Shown one piece after another: positions 59,030 to 64,000 of a DNA stretch of 64,000 bases. The notes under the pieces are model-generated. The model did no database searches, was not told the origin of the DNA, and saw only the letters and a list, made by a program, of their open reading frames with translations. Source of the stretch: Citrobacter telavivensis (lineage in GTDB: Bacteria > Pseudomonadota > Gammaproteobacteria > Enterobacterales > Enterobacteriaceae); NCBI GenBank assembly GCA_009363175.1, contig CP045205.1, positions 2,790,001 through 2,854,000 on the forward strand, given 5' to 3'. The number at the start of each line of letters is the position of its first letter. Position 1 is the stretch's first letter. Made by a program: the position numbers and the translations under genes.

Positions 59030-61141
59030 ATGACAACTTCCTGCTTCCGACTTTGTGCGCTCTCTGGCTGTATCTCACTGGCTCTGACCACGCCGTCTTA
59101 TGCGGCAGATTCTAACGAATCCACCATCGTGGTATCCGCAACGGGACAGGAGACCCTGCTGCCGGCCTGGACCAACAGCGCCACCAAATCTGCCGTCCCG
59201 GAAAGTAAAACGCCGCAGGTGATTAATACCATCGATAATCACGAGATAACCTTACGTCATGCGAATTCTGTCAACGAGATCCTTCGCTATGCGCCGGGGG
59301 TGTCGACGGAAGTGCGCGGCAATACTTCCTATATGAGCGAGTACAAGATTCGTGGTTTCTCCGTCGATCAGGAGTACTACAACGGCTTGCAGTTGCCGTA
59401 TAACGTCACCGGTAATACCAAGGCGCGTATCGACCCGCTGCTGGTGGAAAGCGTGGATATCCTGAAAGGGCCCGCGTCCGTGCTGTATGGCAACGGTTCG
59501 CCGGGAGGGCTGGTGAATATTCAGGGCAAAAAACCGCAGGCTGAGCAAAAAACGGAGATCGGCTTTAATACCGGTACGCGTAATCTGAAAGAGGGCTATC
59601 TGGACTCCACCGGTAAAATCAGCGATAGCGACTGGAATTACCGTCTGCTGGGTAAGGCGACGGAGGGCGACGACCAACCGCACACCACGCGTTATGAAGA
59701 CTATCTGCTGGCACCTTCCGTCACCTGGCAACCGGACAGCAAAACGCGTCTGACGCTGGATGCCCTGGTGCAAAATACGCCGTCGTTGTCACCGTCGAAC
59801 CCGTTACCGATTGCTTATTTGCGCTCGGGTTACGCCGATCGTCGTGACTATGCCGGAGATGAGTGGAGTGGCTTTAAGCAGCGTCAGTGGATGGTGGGTT
59901 ATCATTTCGAGCATGAATTTGACAGTGGTTGGGGATTCAGTCAGCAGGCGCGCTATTTTGACGTCGATACACACCAGCGCAGCGTCTATTCAACCGGTAA
60001 TGGTACGAACCCGGTATGGATGCTTGACCGCTTTGCCTATACCACTGATGAAGATCTGAAAAGTTTCAACATCGACAACCAGGTGACAAAAACGGTCGCG
60101 CTAGGGGACTGGCAGCACCATTTGCTGGCCGGCTTTGACTATCAGAAACTCGACAGCCATTACTTCTATCGTTACGCCAGCGCCACGCCGGGAATCGACA
60201 TGCGCGCCCCGGATTTCCATCAGGTGCATACCGCCGATCTGGGGTTGTACACTGCGCAGAAAAACCGCCTTTCTTATCAGCAAAATGGCTACTATTTGCA
60301 GGATCAGGTCGCGTTTGGTGGCTTAAATCTGCTGGCCAGTCTTCGCTATGACGATTACCGTTCTACGACTACCGATGCGATGCAAAACGACGAGAAAACC
60401 TGGATCTCTCAAGACCGGGTGACCAAACGGTTGGGCGCGCTCTATGCCTTTGAAAACGGTATTTCACCGTTTATCAGCTATTCCGAAGGCTTCAAACCGA
60501 TTTCACCGCAGGGCACGCTGACGGCGAAAGACGTGAAGCCGACGACCAGCAAACAACTGGAAGGCGGGGTGAAATACCTGCTGGTCGATTACGCGACAAC
60601 GCTGACCGCCTCTGTGTTTAACATTCGCCAGAAGAATGTCCTTTCCGCCACGCCGACCTGGGATTATCGACAGACCGGGGAGATCGAATCGAAAGGGGCG
60701 GAGCTTTCGGTCATCAGTCGTCCAGGTGACAACGTCACGTTGATCGCCAATTACGCTTACACCCATGCGATCAATACCGAAGATGAAACCTGGGAAGGCA
60801 AGCGCCCAACGCAGGTGCCGGAGAATGCGTTTAACTTGTGGGGGGATTACACCTTCGACGCGACCACACTGCGCGGGCTGACGATGGGCGCAGGGGCGCG
60901 CTATACCGGGCCGATGGAGATCTCGCCGGACAACAAGGGCGGTAAACTGGGGGGCACGACACAGTACGATCTCGCCGTGTCGTATCGCTTAGGCGAGGTG
61001 CTGCCGTCACTGAGCGGCGTGACGCTAAAAGCCAGCGCCCAGAACATTACCAACAAAGAAACGTTCAGCTGCTACGACAGCACCAACTGCTGGATTGGCC
61101 GCGACCGGACGGTCCAGGTCGGGGCAAGCTACCGTTTCTGA
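59030..61141 (+). CDS. TonB-dependent siderophore receptor, ferrichrome-receptor family
   Basis: Outer-membrane gated barrel, 703 residues. Signal peptide ending about residue 25 (PSYA|ADS), plug domain about 45-155 with SVDILKGPASVLYGNGSPGGLVNI, then a 22-strand barrel ending in a C-terminal aromatic (GASYRF). Closest in style to hydroxamate (FhuA-type) receptors; the ligand is not determinable. TonB-box-like STIVVSA at about 30-36. Fur-controlled by the boxes above. No Shine-Dalgarno sequence precedes the ATG and no other start fits. No siderophore or ABC genes adjoin it; it lies between ymgE and treA, where E. coli has no such gene. Confidence 0.92.
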   Translation: MTTSCFRLCALSGCISLALTTPSYAADSNESTIVVSATGQETLLPAWTNSATKSAVPESKTPQVINTIDNHEITLRHANSVNEILRYAPGVSTEVRGNTSYMSEYKIRGFSVDQEYYNGLQLPYNVTGNTKARIDPLLVESVDILKGPASVLYGNGSPGGLVNIQGKKPQAEQKTEIGFNTGTRNLKEGYLDSTGKISDSDWNYRLLGKATEGDDQPHTTRYEDYLLAPSVTWQPDSKTRLTLDALVQNTPSLSPSNPLPIAYLRSGYADRRDYAGDEWSGFKQRQWMVGYHFEHEFDSGWGFSQQARYFDVDTHQRSVYSTGNGTNPVWMLDRFAYTTDEDLKSFNIDNQVTKTVALGDWQHHLLAGFDYQKLDSHYFYRYASATPGIDMRAPDFHQVHTADLGLYTAQKNRLSYQQNGYYLQDQVAFGGLNLLASLRYDDYRSTTTDAMQNDEKTWISQDRVTKRLGALYAFENGISPFISYSEGFKPISPQGTLTAKDVKPTTSKQLEGGVKYLLVDYATTLTASVFNIRQKNVLSATPTWDYRQTGEIESKGAELSVISRPGDNVTLIANYAYTHAINTEDETWEGKRPTQVPENAFNLWGDYTFDATTLRGLTMGAGARYTGPMEISPDNKGGKLGGTTQYDLAVSYRLGEVLPSLSGVTLKASAQNITNKETFSCYDSTNCWIGRDRTVQVGASYRF

Positions 61142-61152
61142 TCGCATGAAGC

Positions 61153-61181
61153 GAAAACCGGCCTGGCATTCTCAGGCCGGT
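61153..61181 (-). terminator. Hairpin between the receptor gene and treA
   Basis: ACCGGCCTG-n7-CAGGCCGGT. On the minus strand it is followed by TTTTCG, suiting treA better than the receptor gene. Confidence 0.65.
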
Positions 61182-61194
61182 CAGACACTGAGTA

Positions 61195-62901
61195 TTATGG
61201 CGTTGCCTGTTTTTGTGGCGGTTCAGCGGATGCCGGGCTGGCAACAGGGCGCTTTTCCGGCACGCTGTCACACGGTTTTTCCTTCGGACAAATTAGGTCG
61301 AGCATCTTCAGCGTGACGCCATTGCTCCAGCCAAAACCATCCTGCAACGGATATTCTCCGCCGCCACCGCCGGTCCCGGTGCTGCTGATGTCATATTTTT
61401 CCACCAGCTTTTGTTCGCGATCGTACGTGTGCTGCACGTTGGTCAGAAAGCGCCAGCTCACCTCCATCGCTACGTCATTCTGCCCATAGTTCTGTAAGCC
61501 CTCGGTGGCGACCCACTGCAGCGGCGCCCAGCCGTTTGGCGCATCCCATTGCTGTCCGCTTTTCACCGACGTGGTGGCAAGCCCGCCCGGTTGCAGCAGA
61601 TGCGCGCGGGTGGCCGCAGCCATTTTGCTGGCGCGATCCTTCGAGGCGGCATTGACATACAGCGGGAACAGAGCGGCAGCGGTCAACTGATTCCGTACCC
61701 GCTTGCTCTTCAGGTCGTAATCCGCGTACCAGCCCTCTTTATCATTCCACAGGTAATGTTCCATGGCTTTCTGTCGGGCATTCGCCAGCGTGTCGTACTG
61801 GCTGGCTTTTGCCTCATCCCCCGCGGCTTTGCTGGCGCGCGCGAGGATTTTTTCCATTTTGTACAACAGGGCGTTGAGATCGACCGGAACGATGCTGGTG
61901 GTCCGCAGCGTGCCAAGCTGCTGCGGATTATCCATCCAGCGTGAACTGAAATCCCAGCCGGACGCGGCCGCTGCGCGCAGATCGCGATAAATATCGGTCG
62001 CCGGGCGGTTTGGATTGCTTTTCGCCGTGGCAATATCTTCGACCCAGGATTCCGGTCGCGGCGTATCCCGCTCATCCCAGTAGCGGTTGAGAAGGGTGCC
62101 ATCCTCCAGTTTCACCACCCGCTTGTTCTGTTGACCTGCCTGCAGCGTTTCGACGCCTTCCATCCAATAGGTGTACTCTTTTTGCATCTGCGGCAGGTAT
62201 TTTTTCAGCGCATCGTCGCCGTCGTGCTGAGCCAGCAGTTCGACCATCAGTGAAAAGAAGGGCGGTTGGGAACGGCTTAGGTAGTAAGTGCGGTTGCCAT
62301 TGGGAATATGACCGAAGGTATCAATCTCCCAGGCGAAGTTTGCCACCATATCGGCAATATTGTCCCAGCGACCGCTTTCGGCAAGTCCCAGCATGGTGAA
62401 GTAACTGTCCCAATAATAGACTTCCCGGAAGCGCCCGCCGGGCACCACGTAAGGCTCAGGCAGCGGCAACAGGGAGTCCCATTTTTCCACGCTTTCGGTG
62501 GAGCGGGTTAACACCGGCCACAGCCCGTCGATATGTTCACGCAGCGATTGCCCTTTCGGAGGAACATATTTCTCCCCTTCTTTCGGCAGCGTAAAGTTGA
62601 CGCTCACGAAGTGGCGCAAATCGAAACTGGACTGATTCTTTTGCATCCGGTAATCCGCGAGGATCATCAGCGGGTCACCGTTAGGCACGGCGTCGGCAAA
62701 GGTTTTCTGATCGGGAAACAGTCTGGCATTCTGCACATCGTTAAACAGAGGACCGAGCAGAATATCCGGCGGCTGCGGAGGGGAGAACGGCATCTCTTCG
62801 GCGTTAACCGACAGGGAAGAGAAGGTAAGCAGCGTGCCGGAAACCGCTAATGTTATGACCAACGACAGTGAAGCAGGCGCGCGAAAAGCAGGGGTATGCA
62901 T
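61195..62901 (-). CDS. treA: Periplasmic trehalase
   Basis: Hydrolyses trehalose to two glucoses in the periplasm under high osmolarity. 568 residues, GH37: signal peptide ending near residue 34 (SVNAEE), signatures PGGRFREVYYWDSYFT (about 152-167) and QWDAPNGWAPLQ (about 449-460), and the glycine-rich loop GTGGGGGEYPLQ. The C-terminal tail (about 540-568) is low-complexity Pro/Ala. Standard treA-dhaM neighbourhood. Confidence 0.96.
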   Translation of the reverse strand: MHTPAFRAPASLSLVITLAVSGTLLTFSSLSVNAEEMPFSPPQPPDILLGPLFNDVQNARLFPDQKTFADAVPNGDPLMILADYRMQKNQSSFDLRHFVSVNFTLPKEGEKYVPPKGQSLREHIDGLWPVLTRSTESVEKWDSLLPLPEPYVVPGGRFREVYYWDSYFTMLGLAESGRWDNIADMVANFAWEIDTFGHIPNGNRTYYLSRSQPPFFSLMVELLAQHDGDDALKKYLPQMQKEYTYWMEGVETLQAGQQNKRVVKLEDGTLLNRYWDERDTPRPESWVEDIATAKSNPNRPATDIYRDLRAAAASGWDFSSRWMDNPQQLGTLRTTSIVPVDLNALLYKMEKILARASKAAGDEAKASQYDTLANARQKAMEHYLWNDKEGWYADYDLKSKRVRNQLTAAALFPLYVNAASKDRASKMAAATRAHLLQPGGLATTSVKSGQQWDAPNGWAPLQWVATEGLQNYGQNDVAMEVSWRFLTNVQHTYDREQKLVEKYDISSTGTGGGGGEYPLQDGFGWSNGVTLKMLDLICPKEKPCDSVPEKRPVASPASAEPPQKQATP

Positions 62902-63003
62902 TGATTAATCTCCTTAGTGCGTACCGAATAACGGTATCTACCATGAGAAAATCGTAGTCCAGGATCGCTCCCGGCGCGTGATTACCCCCCTTTTTTTGCG
63001 ACG

Positions 63004-64000
63004 TTACAGCGGTTTCCTTTCTCTGATGGCGCGATTTCGCGCCACATCAAGGGTGAGTCGCTCGCCCGTTTGCACATCGTTAAGCGCGTCGCCCTGCTGA
63101 CATACCCAGGCGATGCCCATCTCCCGGGCGATCAACGTGCCATGCGCGAGCGAACTGCCTTCCCGCAGGCAGATGCCTTTCACCACGTGCGGGTCGAGTT
63201 CCGGCACCGTTGACGGAAACAGGTTGTCGGCAACCAGTATGGCGGGCGCGCTAACGTCAGGCAGCACCAGCGGGCTTTGCAGCAAATGACGCAGCGTGCG
63301 GTGCAGGAGATCGTCGATATCGATGTAGCGCGCCTGCAGATAGGCGTCATCCAGTTGACGATACTGCGTACTGAGGCTGCTCAACACCTGCTGCCAGGCA
63401 TATTCCGCCGTACAGTGCTCGCTGCGCAGGAGCCCGCAGGCGGTATCAAACAGCTCCGGATCGTCCAGCAACATATGGTGACCAGAGAAAATGGCCGCCA
63501 GGTCACCCGGCCAGTTTTCTTCCGCGCGGGTAATCAGCGTCATCAGGTCGAGCAGCGTGAGATCCAGCGCGTTACGCAGTCGCGCCTGCTCTGCGCCAGG
63601 ACTGCGATCGGACGCTTGTCGAATCGGTGGCAGCGTTGGCGCGTAACAGAACGCGTTGCCCGTGATGTCCGCCGTCGACGATGTGACAACCGCCGCATCT
63701 TCCAGCGACTCGCCGAAATTCTCCGCCGCCAGACGACTAAACGCGGCCAGCGCATCATCCGCCTGTTCTCCACTTGCCAGCAGACGTACCGTGTCATGAC
63801 AGCGAACCTGCAACAGCGAAATCTGATTCAGGCTGTCCGGCGTAACGCACTTGCCGTTTTTCTCCAGCAGCAGATCGGCGTTAAAGGCCGACAGCGTTGC
63901 CACAAGCCGGGAGGCCGGGCGAATGTGCAGACCGTTGGGATTCTTGATCACCACGGACACTGATTTTGCTGCCGCATCCTGTGCGATAAAGGTCGGGGTA
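63004..64000 (-). CDS. dhaM: DhaM, PTS-dependent dihydroxyacetone kinase phosphotransferase (3' part)
   Basis: The frame is open to the window end, so the gene is cut. About 332 residues are visible: an HPr-like domain with NPNGLHIRPASRL (phospho-histidine in GLH), then a truncated enzyme-I-like domain with IFSGHHMLLDDPEL and REGSSLAHGTLIAREMGIAW. The N-terminal EIIA-Man-like domain lies outside. DhaM passes phosphate from PEP/EI to DhaL-ADP for dihydroxyacetone phosphorylation. dhaL and dhaK should lie next beyond the window. Confidence 0.94.
   Translation of the reverse strand, partial: TPTFIAQDAAAKSVSVVIKNPNGLHIRPASRLVATLSAFNADLLLEKNGKCVTPDSLNQISLLQVRCHDTVRLLASGEQADDALAAFSRLAAENFGESLEDAAVVTSSTADITGNAFCYAPTLPPIRQASDRSPGAEQARLRNALDLTLLDLMTLITRAEENWPGDLAAIFSGHHMLLDDPELFDTACGLLRSEHCTAEYAWQQVLSSLSTQYRQLDDAYLQARYIDIDDLLHRTLRHLLQSPLVLPDVSAPAILVADNLFPSTVPELDPHVVKGICLREGSSLAHGTLIAREMGIAWVCQQGDALNDVQTGERLTLDVARNRAIRERKPL

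Noticed and set aside
1..64000. CRISPR array, prophage or integrative element
   Set aside because: No regularly spaced repeats, no phage structural or integrase genes were seen; only IS1 and REP elements are repetitive.

Overview
The window is a stretch of enterobacterial chromosome. Gene content and order suggest Citrobacter, probably the C. amalonaticus / farmeri / sedlakii / rodentium side of the genus. This is inferred from (i) a backbone colinear with the Salmonella/E. coli order yobF-cspC ... rnd and minE ... treA-dhaM, (ii) an extra FtsI paralogue next to cspC, as known in Salmonella (PBP3SAL), and (iii) a chromosomal class A beta-lactamase of CdiA/SED type with a divergent LysR regulator. 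No database search was possible; family names come from recognising the proteins.

Layout. 1-21.9 kb is conserved backbone: yobF(partial)-cspC, the PBP3SAL-like gene, rlmA, mntP with a manganese riboswitch and MntR boxes, yobD, manXYZ, yoaE, pdeD, sdaA, nudL, pabB, yoaH, yoaB, SOS-linked yoaA, tsaB, yeaY, fadD, rnd. 22-25.6 kb is a block also known from E. coli (dmlA/dmlR, leuE, yeaR-yoaG). 25.7-42.6 kb is accessory. It holds umuD and umuC with separate LexA boxes, held apart by a seven-gene catabolic/ABC-transport operon; a metallo-beta-lactamase-fold gene; a RidA/hydroxyaspartate-lyase/YheO-regulator set beside an AlaE-like exporter; an exported NTF2-fold immunity-like protein; a complete IS1; a tRNA-like sequence; the beta-lactamase with its regulator; a universal stress protein; zinT; and an aadA-type adenylyltransferase. 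42.7-64 kb is backbone again: minCDE, ycgL-ycgM-ycgN, an NsrR-linked YeaR paralogue, dsbB, nhaB, fadR, ycgB, dadAX, cvrA, ldcA, emtA, ycgR, ymgE, then a Fur-linked TonB-dependent receptor, treA and the 3' part of dhaM.

Connections inside the window: FadR (49.1 kb) has a likely operator in front of fadD (18.8 kb); three LexA boxes (yoaA, umuD, umuC) make an SOS set; two YeaR paralogues each carry an NsrR-type palindrome; metal control is visible at mntP (Mn riboswitch, MntR, Fur), zinT (Zur) and the TonB receptor (Fur).

The points most worth a second look are the separated umuD and umuC and a divergent loop in UmuC, the kinase-less catabolic operon between them, the S-S-D in place of the usual SXN motif in the extra PBP3, the tRNA-like sequence, and the TonB receptor whose Fur box sits where a ribosome binding site should be. 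I see no CRISPR array, prophage, integrase or rRNA.
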